A DNA stretch of 64,000 nt from Bdellovibrionaceae bacterium UBA2316 (lineage in GTDB: Bacteria; Bdellovibrionota; Bdellovibrionia; Bdellovibrionales; Bdellovibrionaceae): the NCBI GenBank assembly GCA_002345205.1, contig DDVI01000038.1, forward strand, positions 1 to 64,000, in the 5' to 3' direction. The position numbers and the translations under genes are program-made. The notes below the pieces were generated by a model, which was given only the letters and a program-made list of their open reading frames with translations, was not told the DNA's origin and did no database searches. Below are positions 35,041-43,887 of the stretch, one piece after another (positions within the stretch are counted from its first letter, which is position 1; each line of letters opens with the position of its first letter).

Positions 35041-35706
35041 ATGATAATCGTTCACCACCTAGATCATTCCAGATCCAATCGCGTTTTATGGCTACTAGAG
35101 GAACTTGGATTGCCTTATGAAATTAAAGTCTACAAGCGTAATCCTCAAACTATGCTGGCTCCCCCGGAATTAAAACAGGTCCACCCGCTAGGAAAATCAC
35201 CCGTGCTGGAAGACGGTGAAACAAAGGTTGCCGAATCCGGAGCGATTATTACCTATTTATTAGAAAAGTATGGCAATGGCCGATTACAACCGGCCCGCGA
35301 TACCCAAGATTGGAGAAATTTTCAATATTTTCTTCATTACGCAGAAGGCTCGTTAATGCCGGTTCTGTTATTAGGATTAGTTTTTAGCCGAATTTCTAAA
35401 CCGCCGGTTCCGTTTTTTATTCGTCCTATTGCCCGCCTGATTGAAATCGGAATACAAAAAAAATTGATCGGTCCACAGTACAAATCTAATGCTGAGTTCT
35501 TAGAAAAACACTTAGCCGCTCAACCATGGTTCGCGGGTCAAGAAATCACGGCAGCCGATATCCAAATGAGTTACCCAATTGAGGCCGGTGCTTCTAGAAA
35601 TGTGTTTAAAGATAGGCCTCACATTTTGAAGTGGTTAGAAACCGTTCGATCTCGTCCCGCCTACCAAAGAGCGATTGCTCGCGGTGGCCCTGTCGCTTTC
35701 GATTAG
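35041..35706 (+). CDS. Glutathione S-transferase family protein
   Basis: 221 residues. The thioredoxin-fold N-domain has 'HHLDHSRSNRVLWLLEELGL' with a Ser in the catalytic region, and 'GKSPVLEDGETKVAESGAII' providing the cis-Pro and glutathione-binding Glu-Ser. An all-helical C-domain follows ('AAQPWFAGQEITAADIQMSY'). A cytosolic detoxification enzyme, substrate unknown. The family usually acts as dimers. The start is ATG 35041. Confidence 0.93.
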   Translation: MIIVHHLDHSRSNRVLWLLEELGLPYEIKVYKRNPQTMLAPPELKQVHPLGKSPVLEDGETKVAESGAIITYLLEKYGNGRLQPARDTQDWRNFQYFLHYAEGSLMPVLLLGLVFSRISKPPVPFFIRPIARLIEIGIQKKLIGPQYKSNAEFLEKHLAAQPWFAGQEITAADIQMSYPIEAGASRNVFKDRPHILKWLETVRSRPAYQRAIARGGPVAFD

Positions 35707-35764
35707 TTGGTATCTCTTTGCATTGGCATTTGATCTGCAATACCTCCACCAGGTTGGGGGTTCA

Positions 35765-36232
35765 ATGAAACTTTTTTCAATTATCGGTGTCATTTTATTT
35801 TTAACGAAGGCAAACGCTAACGATTTAGATCTTTTAAAACAATGTCAGGTTTCCTGCAATTCATCCTGTAGAACGTTAGCTTTGAAATTAAAACCAATAG
35901 TAGACGCCGCCGAAGGTTGTACGGGCGCTACCGAGGTTACTCGTCGCTGCGATTATCATTTCAGTGGAACTCAAGCGCAAATCTGTGCAGCCAATGCTTC
36001 AAGCATTGAAGTTGTTAATCGCTGTTATTATCACTTTGGAAATTCTGATCGGGCCGTTGAATGTGTATCGGCTGCCAATGTGGATGTCGTAAATCGCTGT
36101 TATTATCATTTTAGTAATTCAGATGCGGGCTCTCGTTGTGCCGCCGCTGGAAAATCGGTTGATCATGTCAACGGATGCGTTAGCAAATACGGTTCAGGTC
36201 AATCTGGCCTGACATGTATCGCTGGCCAATAA
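35765..36232 (+). CDS. Secreted Cys-rich protein with four tandem repeats
   Basis: 155 residues from ATG 35765, which has GGGGG four bases upstream. A longer in-frame start at 35675 would overlap the GST gene and is rejected. Signal peptide about 1-18 ('KANAND'). After a Cys-rich lead-in ('CQVSCNSSCRT') come four units of about 25 residues with core '(E/D)VVNRCYYHFxNSDxxxxC'. The second and third are nearly identical and the last diverged. Each unit has two Cys, suggesting extracytoplasmic disulfides. Unrecognised family. Compare the repeat protein at 20621. Confidence 0.75.
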   Translation: MKLFSIIGVILFLTKANANDLDLLKQCQVSCNSSCRTLALKLKPIVDAAEGCTGATEVTRRCDYHFSGTQAQICAANASSIEVVNRCYYHFGNSDRAVECVSAANVDVVNRCYYHFSNSDAGSRCAAAGKSVDHVNGCVSKYGSGQSGLTCIAGQ

Positions 36233-36240
36233 TTTAATAC

Positions 36241-36269
36241 AAAAAGGGCGAGTCACTCGCGTGCTCGCC
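36241..36269 (-). terminator. Terminator for the yceI-pirin operon
   Basis: On the minus strand a GGCGAG / CTCGCC stem around an 11-base loop is followed by CTTTTTG. It lies eight bases past the pirin stop and may also block transcription from the plus side. Confidence 0.65.
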
Positions 36270-36276
36270 TTCACCT

Positions 36277-37146
36277 TTAGATCGCTTTTAGGTTTCCCAT
36301 TTTACCATCTTCGTAGTCTTTCATTGCTTGCCAGATTTCATGACTTGTATTCATAACAAATGGTCCATAACCAACGACGGGTTCATTTAACGGCTCGCCG
36401 ATCAAAACTAAAATTTTAGCATCAGACGATGTCGTTAAAGAAAACTCTTCGCCGACTCTATCTAGTACTGCCATTTCAGCAGCGCCGACTTTTTCACCAT
36501 CGTTCAGTGTTACATCACCATCCAATACAAATACTAGAGTCGTAAAGCCTTTTTGGACTTTGAATGTTTGTTTCGCACCTTTGTTAAGGCGCACATCCCA
36601 AGCATGGATTGGACTGAATGTACTCGCTGGTCCTTTCACACCTTGGAATTCACCCGCCACTACCCGGACAGATCCTGCGCCATTAGCTAATTCCACTCTG
36701 GGAATGTGCGCTCTCGTCAGCCCTTGGTATTTAGGTTCCGCCATTTTGTATTTAGCTGGTAGATTCACCCACAGTTGCACCATTTCAAATAGGCCACCAT
36801 TTTTAGAAAAGTCAGCACTGTGCATTTCTTCGTGGACAAGTCCGGAAGCTGCCGTCATCCACTGCACATCACCGGGGCCTATTTTTCCGCCACCGCCATG
36901 TGAATCTCTGTGTTCTACTTCGCCTGAATAAACAAATGTCACCGTTTCAAAACCACGGTGTGGGTGTTCCCCAACACCGCGAATATGTTCTGATGGCGAA
37001 AATTTTGATGGTCCGCCATAGTCCATTAATAGAAACGGAGACGTATGTTCAGCAGTTTCTCGGTAAGAGAAAATAGAGCGTACCGGAAATCCGTCACCCA
37101 CCCAATGTGGGGTATCTCCTCGCTGTGTGAACAAAAGTTTTTTCAT
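36277..37146 (-). CDS. Pirin family bicupin
   Basis: 289 residues. N-terminal pirin cupin: 'SPFLLMDYGGP' then 'GVGEHPHRGFETVTFVYSGE' with the metal-binding His pair, then 'HRDSHGGGGKIGPGDVQWMT' and 'SGLVHEEMHS' with further ligands. The second cupin region lies near 'HAWDVRLNKGAKQTF'. Some pirins show quercetinase activity, others are regulatory. The role here is unknown. It follows yceI by 24 bases on the same strand, and a divergent LysR gene lies beyond yceI. Confidence 0.94.
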   Translation of the reverse strand: MKKLLFTQRGDTPHWVGDGFPVRSIFSYRETAEHTSPFLLMDYGGPSKFSPSEHIRGVGEHPHRGFETVTFVYSGEVEHRDSHGGGGKIGPGDVQWMTAASGLVHEEMHSADFSKNGGLFEMVQLWVNLPAKYKMAEPKYQGLTRAHIPRVELANGAGSVRVVAGEFQGVKGPASTFSPIHAWDVRLNKGAKQTFKVQKGFTTLVFVLDGDVTLNDGEKVGAAEMAVLDRVGEEFSLTTSSDAKILVLIGEPLNEPVVGYGPFVMNTSHEIWQAMKDYEDGKMGNLKAI

Positions 37147-37170
37147 ATCAGTCTCCGTTGTTAAAATTCA

Positions 37171-37698
37171 TTAGGCTTGTTTTACAAATTGTACATCTAG
37201 AGTGATGTTAACATCGTCGCCAACCAGCACTCCACCGGCTTCTAAAGCCGCATTCCAAGTTAAACCAAAATCTTTACGTTTAATTTTAGTCGTTCCCGAT
37301 ACCGCCATTTTTGTATTACCCCATGGGTCTTTCAATTCATCCGATGGTCGTTCCATTTCCAAAGTCACTTGCTTAGTCACTCCGTGGATTGTTAAGTCAC
37401 CGACTACTTTTAGATCGTCTCCTGATTTTTCAACCTTTACCGATTTAAATGTAATCTGAGGGTACTTTTCGATATCAAAGAAATCTGCGCTTTTTAAATG
37501 TGCGTCCCGTTGTGGCTCACGCGTGTTAATGCTGGCCGCTTCGATAGCGACTTCAATATTAGACTTTTCTGGTTGAGCTGAATCGTAAATCAGCTTACCA
37601 GACATTTTTTCAAAACCGCCGTGAACTTTGGCGATCATCATGTGTTTAACACTAAATGTTGCGCTCGAGTGAGATGGGTCGATTTGATAGATGCTCAT
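37171..37698 (-). CDS. YceI-like lipid-binding protein
   Basis: 175 residues from ATG 37698, which has AAGGAGA ideally placed. An in-frame extension to 37755 is rejected. YceI features: 'YQIDPSHSSATFSVKHMMI' at the start, 'EVAIEAASINTREPQRDAHL', 'FDIEKYPQITFKS', 'DLTIHGVTKQVTLEM' and the end 'NITLDVQFVKQA'. The fold is a lipocalin-like barrel binding isoprenoids. There is no signal peptide, so a cytosolic variant. It is in an operon with pirin. Confidence 0.94.
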   Translation of the reverse strand: MSIYQIDPSHSSATFSVKHMMIAKVHGGFEKMSGKLIYDSAQPEKSNIEVAIEAASINTREPQRDAHLKSADFFDIEKYPQITFKSVKVEKSGDDLKVVGDLTIHGVTKQVTLEMERPSDELKDPWGNTKMAVSGTTKIKRKDFGLTWNAALEAGGVLVGDDVNITLDVQFVKQA

Positions 37699-37778
37699 AT
37701 ATTTCTCCTTGTTGTGTATGTTCATCGATGTACCCAATATATCGGAGTCCCACATAGTTTATTAGACGGAATAATATG

Positions 37779-37790
37779 GAAATATATTTC
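37779..37790. promoter_or_regulatory. Palindrome GAAATATATTTC between yceI and lysR
   Basis: A perfect 12-base palindrome lies 24 bases upstream of the LysR ATG in the divergent promoter region. It is a candidate LysR or sigma-region site. AT-rich palindromes also arise by chance, so confidence is limited. Confidence 0.4.
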
Positions 37791-37813
37791 ATTGTATTGT
37801 ATAATCGATTTAT

Positions 37814-38707
37814 ATGGATTTAAACGAAGTTATGATCTTTATAAAGGTTGTACAGGCCGGCAGCTTCACCCAAGCGGCTAGACAACTAGGCATGCCTAAT
37901 TCAACCGTCAGCAGCAAAGTCTCATCTTTAGAAAAAAGACTGGGGACGACTTTGATTACCAGAACGACCCGGCGTTTGAATGTAACGCCAGCGGGACAGG
38001 CTTATTTTAAAAAATGTGTTCAGGGACTTGAGGAAATTAAATCTGGCGAAGACGAAATCGCTGCCAATCAAGGTGAGCCTCAGGGTTTACTCCGTATCAC
38101 AGCACCGGTAGAACTAGGCTCATCGATTTTACCACCGATTGTTCAAAACTATATTACAAAATATCCCAAAGTAAGTATCGAGGTCATGCTTACTGATCGC
38201 AGGGTCGAACTTTTAACAGAAAGTGTAGATCTTGCGATTCGCGCCGGTGAATTAAAAGACTCAACCTTAATTGGTAAGAAACTTGGCCAAGGAAATTTTC
38301 TACTATTTGCTTCTCCCAAATATCTAAAAGCCAAAGGTGAACTGACTCACCCTAGGGAGCTTAAAGATCATCAGTGTTTGCACTTTACACCACTAGGAAC
38401 AGAAGCCTGGAAATTAGTAGGTCCCAAAGGATCCCTCGTCGTTCCCGTTCCGAGTCGTATGAGCATAAATGATCTAACGATGGTGAAAAACTTAACTTTG
38501 TCTGGAATGGGTATCGCACTGATGCCGTCCTTTTATTGCAAAAGTGAAATCACCTCGGGAAAACTAATTCAGGTGTTACCACAGTGGCAAACGGCACAGA
38601 GTCCGATTCATTTCGTTTACCCGGCTCAGAAATTCGTAAGTTCAAAGCTAAGTGCTTTTATCGCCCTGGCCACTGAGCCCATGAAGGCCGCACTCGGAGG
38701 ACAATAG
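37814..38707 (+). CDS. LysR-type transcriptional regulator
   Basis: 297 residues. HTH 'MIFIKVVQAGSFTQAARQLG' and 'STVSSKVSSLEKRLGTTLIT', with a LysR substrate domain ('RITAPVELGSSILPPIVQNY', 'LAIRAGELKDSTLIGKKLG'). It is clearly of the same group as the regulators at 18951 and 50834, with matching effector-domain phrases. It probably controls the divergent yceI-pirin operon. Its TAG stop overlaps the GTG of the next gene by one base. Confidence 0.94.
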   Translation: MDLNEVMIFIKVVQAGSFTQAARQLGMPNSTVSSKVSSLEKRLGTTLITRTTRRLNVTPAGQAYFKKCVQGLEEIKSGEDEIAANQGEPQGLLRITAPVELGSSILPPIVQNYITKYPKVSIEVMLTDRRVELLTESVDLAIRAGELKDSTLIGKKLGQGNFLLFASPKYLKAKGELTHPRELKDHQCLHFTPLGTEAWKLVGPKGSLVVPVPSRMSINDLTMVKNLTLSGMGIALMPSFYCKSEITSGKLIQVLPQWQTAQSPIHFVYPAQKFVSSKLSAFIALATEPMKAALGGQ

Positions 38708-39423
38708 TGAAAAATTTAAAATTACTTCCTGAAATTAAAGGCCCCACTAAGATTTTAGTTGCTCTTGATTACTATGATGGCCCAATCAGTGGCTTTGTTG
38801 ACATCAGTAACGAGCTTTATTATTTCGACTGGTACATGGAAGCTCTAGAAGATGATGACACCGCAAATGGCCCACGCATTTTTACTCTAAGAAAAGCACC
38901 CACAGACGTTCAGCCAATACTACGCATATGGTGCAAACGTCACGAAGAATTGATTTCGGAATTAAGTCTTCTGCGAAATCCACATATTTTTCCCATTTCC
39001 GATTGGCAAAAGGCGCAGTTGCCATCGCCTGATTACGTTGAAAAAATATTAACTGAGCATGATGAATCCATGCCTCAAATAAAAGATTTGCCTATCATGG
39101 GATGGATGGAAGAAGGCACTTCGGAATTTGCCGCGATTCAAGTCATCCATATGACAAAGGAAGATAGTGATTATTATCAAGCGTGGCAGATAGACGTAGC
39201 CCATGCACTTCGTGCCGAGGATCAAAAAAGTATCGATGACTTATTCAGCAAACGGCCGGAATCAGTTGGGGATAATTATATATTCAAAGTTTACATTGAT
39301 AACGGCAACGGCTCTGCCAGAGCCGTTCTGCGCGATCACAAAGGCCAACCACTGCCGCCTGATTTTTGGATGACATCTAAACATAGCACTCAAGACTTAA
39401 CTCACTTGAAATCGCACATCTAA
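38707..39423 (+). CDS. Unrecognised cytosolic protein coupled to lysR
   Basis: 238 residues from GTG 38707, overlapping the lysR stop (TAGTG) with GGAGGA upstream, so translation is coupled. No signal peptide or membrane segment. The N-terminal part reads 'LVALDYYDGPISGFVDIS' and 'LYYFDWYMEAL', and the C-terminal part is 'DNYIFKVYIDNGNG'. Acidic overall. I do not recognise a family. Co-expression with the regulator is the only functional hint. Confidence 0.65.
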   Translation: MKNLKLLPEIKGPTKILVALDYYDGPISGFVDISNELYYFDWYMEALEDDDTANGPRIFTLRKAPTDVQPILRIWCKRHEELISELSLLRNPHIFPISDWQKAQLPSPDYVEKILTEHDESMPQIKDLPIMGWMEEGTSEFAAIQVIHMTKEDSDYYQAWQIDVAHALRAEDQKSIDDLFSKRPESVGDNYIFKVYIDNGNGSARAVLRDHKGQPLPPDFWMTSKHSTQDLTHLKSHI

Positions 39424-39429
39424 ATACAC

Positions 39430-39831
39430 CTAGTGAACCACCGAGCAATTGATTTTACTTTTAATGCCCGTGCTTTCGGTAACATCCATATAGAATAAAT
39501 GATTCCAGCTGACGATAGAAAGTTTGCGATATTTGATCGCTGCGCCTGTAGCCGGATTATGTTCATAGATTTCAACCGCGCTTAGATCCGCACCTTCAGA
39601 ATGCGATTTGAAGTCTATATTCATTTCTTCCTTCGAATCTGAATTAACCATTCGATAGCGATGCTCTAAATGGATAATACCTTTAAAAGCCGATGCATAT
39701 TTGTCCTGGTAGACGTGATAAATTCCGCACTCGATTATTTTCTTAGGCTCATCACCCGCATCGGACGTCGCCTTAGCCGAAGCAAAACCTGAAGCAAGGA
39801 TCATAGTTAAAAAAAGATATAATGATTTCAT
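39430..39831 (-). CDS. Small secreted protein
   Basis: 133 residues. Signal peptide 1-19 ('GFASA'). The mature part is beta-rich ('CGIYHVYQDKYASAFKGIIH', 'HRYRMVNSDSKEEMNID') with one Cys near each end, probably a periplasmic disulfide. An AGGAG site precedes the ATG. It lies nine bases downstream of another small secreted protein gene, so they form a pair. No family recognised. Confidence 0.65.
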   Translation of the reverse strand: MKSLYLFLTMILASGFASAKATSDAGDEPKKIIECGIYHVYQDKYASAFKGIIHLEHRYRMVNSDSKEEMNIDFKSHSEGADLSAVEIYEHNPATGAAIKYRKLSIVSWNHLFYMDVTESTGIKSKINCSVVH

Positions 39832-39840
39832 GATTTACTC

Positions 39841-40278
39841 CTATTTTAAAGTCGCACAAAATGTTTTTGAAGTGCCATCGCCAGAATGAGCTTTCAGCAG
39901 TGCCGTGGCACCTTCGCTGCAGTAACTTGTAGTGTACACAAGATTAGTTCCGCCGCCGTTCCCGCGTCCAATAACGATAAGTTTGCGATCCCCGCTCTGC
40001 TCTACTTTTGGATTCAGATCTAGCGAGTAATAGAAATACTTTTTAGGATTAGCTACATAGGCTGAAATTTTTCCGTCTTCGAAAGTCGCTGTTAATGTGT
40101 CTTCACCTTCAATTCTGATTTCACTGACGCCTGTTTTATTTAACCAAACTTGAATGTTTTTCGTAATTACGACCTGTAATTCACTATCATAACCGGCAAT
40201 GAACGTTCCTGTTTTAATGACAGGAGACGAAACTCCGACGCTGCAAATCGCTGTTAATAAGATGACTAACTTTTTCAT
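39841..40278 (-). CDS. Small secreted protein
   Basis: 145 residues from ATG 40278, with AAAGGAG ideally placed. The in-frame extension to 40308 is rejected. Signal peptide 1-17 or so ('ICSVGVSS'). Beta-rich mature part ('YDSELQVVITKNIQVWLNKT', 'YYSLDLNPKVEQ'), with two Cys near the end ('SYCSEG', 'KTFCATL'). Probably periplasmic or secreted. Unknown family. It is the first gene of a two-gene unit and is divergent from the TIGR02147 regulator. Confidence 0.65.
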   Translation of the reverse strand: MKKLVILLTAICSVGVSSPVIKTGTFIAGYDSELQVVITKNIQVWLNKTGVSEIRIEGEDTLTATFEDGKISAYVANPKKYFYYSLDLNPKVEQSGDRKLIVIGRGNGGGTNLVYTTSYCSEGATALLKAHSGDGTSKTFCATLK

Positions 40279-40414
40279 AAGAACTCCTTTATGGGTTGAT
40301 GTATGCAATCTAACTCAACGCATTAAATCTCTCTAGATCAATTTGGTACAAAAGTTTATGATTTATGTACTTTTTGTTCATGATTTTATCTAAGTATCCG
40401 ATTATTCTATTAAT

Positions 40415-41218
40415 ATGAGTATTTTTAAATATCAAAATTTTCGTAAATATCTGCGTTTTGTTCAAGATGGATTGCCTAACGGGGGTCGCGGAACCGTTAC
40501 TCAATGGGCGAAGGTCATTCAGGTTACCCCTACTCTGATGAGCCAAATTTTGATCGGAAATAAATCGATGAGTTTAGAAATGGTTGACCACTTGTCGACC
40601 CATTTGCAGTTATCAGAAAAAGAAAAAGACTACTTCATATTACTAGTTGAGTTTGATCGCGCCGGTACAAAGTCTTTGAAGGACTATTTCCTGAAAAAGA
40701 TAGTTCACATGCAAGATGAGTCTCGCTATTTGAAAAATCAAATTCAAGACATCGCGGAATTATCTGCGGAAGTCAAAGCGATCTATTATTCCCAGTGGAT
40801 TTACGCCGGCATAAGAAATTTGGTAGCGTGTTCAAAGATCGCAAATATAGATACCATCACCGAGGAATTGAACCTTCCCCGTGAAACCGTAGCGAATGTG
40901 ATCGATTTCCTAGTGAAACATCAGCTGATTATCCCTTCAAAAAATGGCTGGGCACCAGGTCCACAGAGCACATTTGTACCTGCGGATTCACCACTCGTTT
41001 ACAAGCATCACCAAAATTGGCGACTGAAAGGCATTCAGCAAATGGACCTGCGCTCGAAAGAAGACTTGTTTTATTCTTCTCCCATGTCCCTTTCTGAGGA
41101 CCTGGCGAAGGATCTTCGAAGCCGCATCGTTAAAGTCATTCAAGACTTTCAAAAAGACATCGGTCCTTCGGAATCTCAGGTGGTCCGCTGTCTGAATATA
41201 GACTGGTTTGAATACTAG
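40415..41218 (+). CDS. TIGR02147 family protein
   Basis: 267 residues. Typical family beginning 'MSIFKYQNFRKYLRFVQDG' (Y.d.R.yL pattern), then a helix-turn-helix-like part 'VTQWAKVIQVTPTLMSQIL' with 'LSEKEKDYFILLVEFDRA'. The C-terminal half is a winged-helix-like 'SAEVKAIYYSQWIYAGIRNL' region. This family is expanded in Bdellovibrio and Fibrobacter and is thought to be regulatory. Targets may include the divergent secreted-protein pair or the downstream lipoprotein gene. Confidence 0.92.
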   Translation: MSIFKYQNFRKYLRFVQDGLPNGGRGTVTQWAKVIQVTPTLMSQILIGNKSMSLEMVDHLSTHLQLSEKEKDYFILLVEFDRAGTKSLKDYFLKKIVHMQDESRYLKNQIQDIAELSAEVKAIYYSQWIYAGIRNLVACSKIANIDTITEELNLPRETVANVIDFLVKHQLIIPSKNGWAPGPQSTFVPADSPLVYKHHQNWRLKGIQQMDLRSKEDLFYSSPMSLSEDLAKDLRSRIVKVIQDFQKDIGPSESQVVRCLNIDWFEY

Positions 41219-41250
41219 GTTTTGGCCATTTCCTTGCAATTCTAATCAGT

Positions 41251-42630
41251 ATGATTAGAGCCATCTGTAAACTATTGATTTTCATAGCATTCGCAGCGAA
41301 TTGCGTCTATTTTTTAGTCGCCTGTCAGCCTAAGAAAGGGACTTCGTCGTCAGAAGCCCATGGCCCGGTCGTAGCCCCCGTTCCCGATATGCCCGATTCC
41401 AAAGGCACTTCAGATCAAGGTGGTGGTGGAAATTTAATTAACGGCAAGCCACTCGATTTCTACAAAAAAGAAATCACCGAATTACCCGAATACACTAAGT
41501 ACATCAAACCCATTGATGAAAAGTTAAATGATATTCGTGAAGACAATCAAGCCGACAACGGCGTGACGTATTTAGAAACGTTGGCTAAACGAAAAACATG
41601 GTACTTGGTACCGGTAAAACTAGATGCTATCGAAGCCGCACGCATCGGAACCAATTTTAAATCTGATCAAGGTGCTTACCAAACAGAAAAAGAAATTTTC
41701 ATTTCAGATTTAATTTATAAAGATCTCGATGAAGAACACAAAGCTCAGCTACTGCTGCATGAAATCGTAATGGCCTTCTACCTTGTGAAATATGAAGATG
41801 GAAAGTTCTATTGCGAGGCCTTTAAAAAAGCTAACGTACGCGAAAGCTGTCTAAGCGGTTTTGCTGATACCGGCAGCAAAGATGAATTCAAGCCGGCGCA
41901 GAAAAAAGGTAAATTCCTTGAAGCTGACGAATACGAAAGCATTCGTCATGTAACGGAATGGCTCTACACACAATACAAAAACCTAACGATGCTAAAATTT
42001 GAAGAGAAAATGGTCGAAAAGAAATTTGACCCTCGCGTGTTTAATGCTCGAAACGTCATTGATCGTCAAAAAAATGAACCGATCGAATTATCGATCAAAG
42101 ACTTCCTAAAGATCCTAGAAACTCAGCGCCTAACGAATCAATCACTTACCTATTGCGGATTTGATTTTTCTTCCAAAATTGCCATTTCAAAACGTCGATG
42201 CGATATTACTTATGCAATCGACGGTGAAATTCTAAATATGTCTGTGCAAACAGACGACGGCAAAACAGAAACGATCCCCCTACGACTGCCCTATCAAATG
42301 CGAAATGTTAAAGACGAACCAAGTCCAATCTTTAATGTAGCTAAAGTGGGTTTTAAAAATGGACTTGTTTTATATGACATCAGACTCAGCGAACACGTTG
42401 ATTCTAAGCATGGCCAAGTTGTTAGAAACGTTCTTTTCTGGATGAAGAAAATCACCTCGACGGAATATACAATCGCTGCCATTCGTATCAAGAAAAATGT
42501 ATGGGTCAGAGACGGCGACAACGACAACTCTCTTCGTGGTGAAAACGTTGTCATACCGCCAGCAGAAGATACGTTCAATCTTATCTACGGTGATAAAGAG
42601 ACCGATATTTCTATTTATGATTTAATGTAG
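41251..42630 (+). CDS. Large lipoprotein of unknown function
   Basis: 459 residues. Lipoprotein signal with Cys at about residue 25 ('FLVACQPKKG'), followed by a Pro/Gly-rich linker ('DQGGGGNLINGKPLDFY'). The body includes 'AQLLLHEIVMAFYLVKY', an HE pair on a helix that lacks the second His of an HExxH site, and a beta-rich C-terminus. Bdellovibrio genomes hold many such lipoproteins with an N-terminal GGGN stretch. The family is not identified. It follows the TIGR02147 gene by 32 bases and may be in the same operon. Confidence 0.75.
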   Translation: MIRAICKLLIFIAFAANCVYFLVACQPKKGTSSSEAHGPVVAPVPDMPDSKGTSDQGGGGNLINGKPLDFYKKEITELPEYTKYIKPIDEKLNDIREDNQADNGVTYLETLAKRKTWYLVPVKLDAIEAARIGTNFKSDQGAYQTEKEIFISDLIYKDLDEEHKAQLLLHEIVMAFYLVKYEDGKFYCEAFKKANVRESCLSGFADTGSKDEFKPAQKKGKFLEADEYESIRHVTEWLYTQYKNLTMLKFEEKMVEKKFDPRVFNARNVIDRQKNEPIELSIKDFLKILETQRLTNQSLTYCGFDFSSKIAISKRRCDITYAIDGEILNMSVQTDDGKTETIPLRLPYQMRNVKDEPSPIFNVAKVGFKNGLVLYDIRLSEHVDSKHGQVVRNVLFWMKKITSTEYTIAAIRIKKNVWVRDGDNDNSLRGENVVIPPAEDTFNLIYGDKETDISIYDLM

Positions 42631-42631
42631 G

Positions 42632-42826
42632 TTAATGTTTGTGATCGGACTCATTCATTTTTTGAAGAACGGTCGCAATGGTTTCTGCGTCAAAACCGGC
42701 TTTTTTCAAAATGGATTTTGCTTTACTGAAATCATCAGAATCAACGGCTTCAAAGAAATCATCTAGTTTACCTATCTGAGCTAGCTTTTCTAAAACCAAT
42801 GTACCTTCAAAATGACTTTCGTCCAT
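42632..42826 (-). CDS. Small acidic helical protein
   Basis: 64 residues, start ATG preceded by GGGG. The sequence is acidic and helical, 'FFEAVDSDDFSKAKSILKKA' and 'DAETIATVLQKMNE', resembling a short helical-repeat or EF-hand-less acidic adaptor. Unknown family. It is convergent with the large lipoprotein gene, leaving one base between stops. Confidence 0.6.
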   Translation of the reverse strand: MDESHFEGTLVLEKLAQIGKLDDFFEAVDSDDFSKAKSILKKAGFDAETIATVLQKMNESDHKH

Positions 42827-42908
42827 GTTTACCCCTTTTTAAGACCATATCCTATAAATTGCGAATGAACAACTTGTCACGAGCCTGGAGTTTTGGAAAA
42901 ATATTTCC

Positions 42909-43835
42909 ATGTGTTATTCCGCCATGATCGAAGCCGATTTAAGAGAATTAGAAAAACTATTCCGAGTCAAAATCGACTGGAGCAGTTTCGATGAAGCCTA
43001 CAAAATTCGAAATGAATATTCTCTGGCAAAAATTCCTGCGGGTATTGATTCGTATATTATTCAGAATGCAGAAACACCGACACAAAAACGTCTGGCTGGC
43101 ATGGCAAAATCCTTTTATAAATCCGAAACTGAAAAAGCGACAATTAAACTTAAAAAGTTTGAACAGGATGTAAAAGACTTTGAATCAAAGTTAAAAGCCG
43201 GTTCAAAAATAAAGGATCTTGAGGAGAAATTGAAAACACGGCGCGCCACCGTAGAACAGTACAAAGAAAGAATCGAAAACTATTCAAAAATAGACGAAAA
43301 GGGAGCACCTAGGATATTTCCAAATTTTTATGCCCCTGTAATTGTTGGTAGAGGAAAAGACCAAGCAATTCGATTAATGCGTTATCATCTGTGTCCAGCC
43401 AATGGAAAAGAACTAAACGTGTATAAATATAATTTATTCAACGCACGTAAAGACCGCCTACTTGATTCAAAACTGTGGAAACCCATCTTCGGAAAGCAAC
43501 ATGGAATATTTCCGTTCTACCGTTTCTACGAAAGCGTCGCCGGCGAAAATGGCGAAGCCAAAATTATTTACTTTGAACCGAAAGATGAAAAAATCATGTG
43601 GTCAGCCGCGATTTTCGAAGAATCAAAAATCGACGCGGGACTATTAAGATCATTTGCTGCTGTTACGGATGAGCCACCACCTGAAGTGGTCGCCGCCGGT
43701 CATGACCGCTGTCCCATCTTTTTAACTAAAGAGGAGTTTGGCACTTGGCTCGAGCCTAACGGTACATCAAAAGAAGACCTCGTCGCGCTTTTAGATCGTA
43801 AAGTGCCAACCTATTTTCAGCATAGAGCGGCCTAA
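42909..43835 (+). CDS. SRAP/HMCES-like protein with coiled-coil insertion
   Basis: 308 residues, longer than the about 220 of E. coli YedK. The initiating 'MCYS' exposes Cys2, the residue that links to abasic sites. Conserved parts 'NFYAPVIV', 'LFNARKDRL', the Glu in 'FYRFYES', and 'AGHDRCPIFL' with the active His are present. An extra helical segment of about 100 residues (about 35-135, Lys/Glu-rich coiled coil) is inserted after the N-terminus. The protein should shield abasic sites in single-stranded DNA. Confidence 0.9.
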   Translation: MCYSAMIEADLRELEKLFRVKIDWSSFDEAYKIRNEYSLAKIPAGIDSYIIQNAETPTQKRLAGMAKSFYKSETEKATIKLKKFEQDVKDFESKLKAGSKIKDLEEKLKTRRATVEQYKERIENYSKIDEKGAPRIFPNFYAPVIVGRGKDQAIRLMRYHLCPANGKELNVYKYNLFNARKDRLLDSKLWKPIFGKQHGIFPFYRFYESVAGENGEAKIIYFEPKDEKIMWSAAIFEESKIDAGLLRSFAAVTDEPPPEVVAAGHDRCPIFLTKEEFGTWLEPNGTSKEDLVALLDRKVPTYFQHRAA

Positions 43836-43887
43836 GGCCAGTAAGACCTTAGATCCACTGAATCTGATCATAGTATTAAATTAAAGA

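Noticed and set aside
36560..36931. Plus-strand ORF of 123 codons inside the pirin gene
   Set aside because: It is an antisense shadow of the clear pirin coding sequence.
41251..42630. Metalloprotease site HEIVMAFY in the large lipoprotein
   Set aside because: The second His of an HExxH site is missing and no third ligand is evident.
43830..43850. GGCCTAAGGCC palindrome after the SRAP gene as a terminator
   Set aside because: The short stem has almost no loop and no T-run follows.
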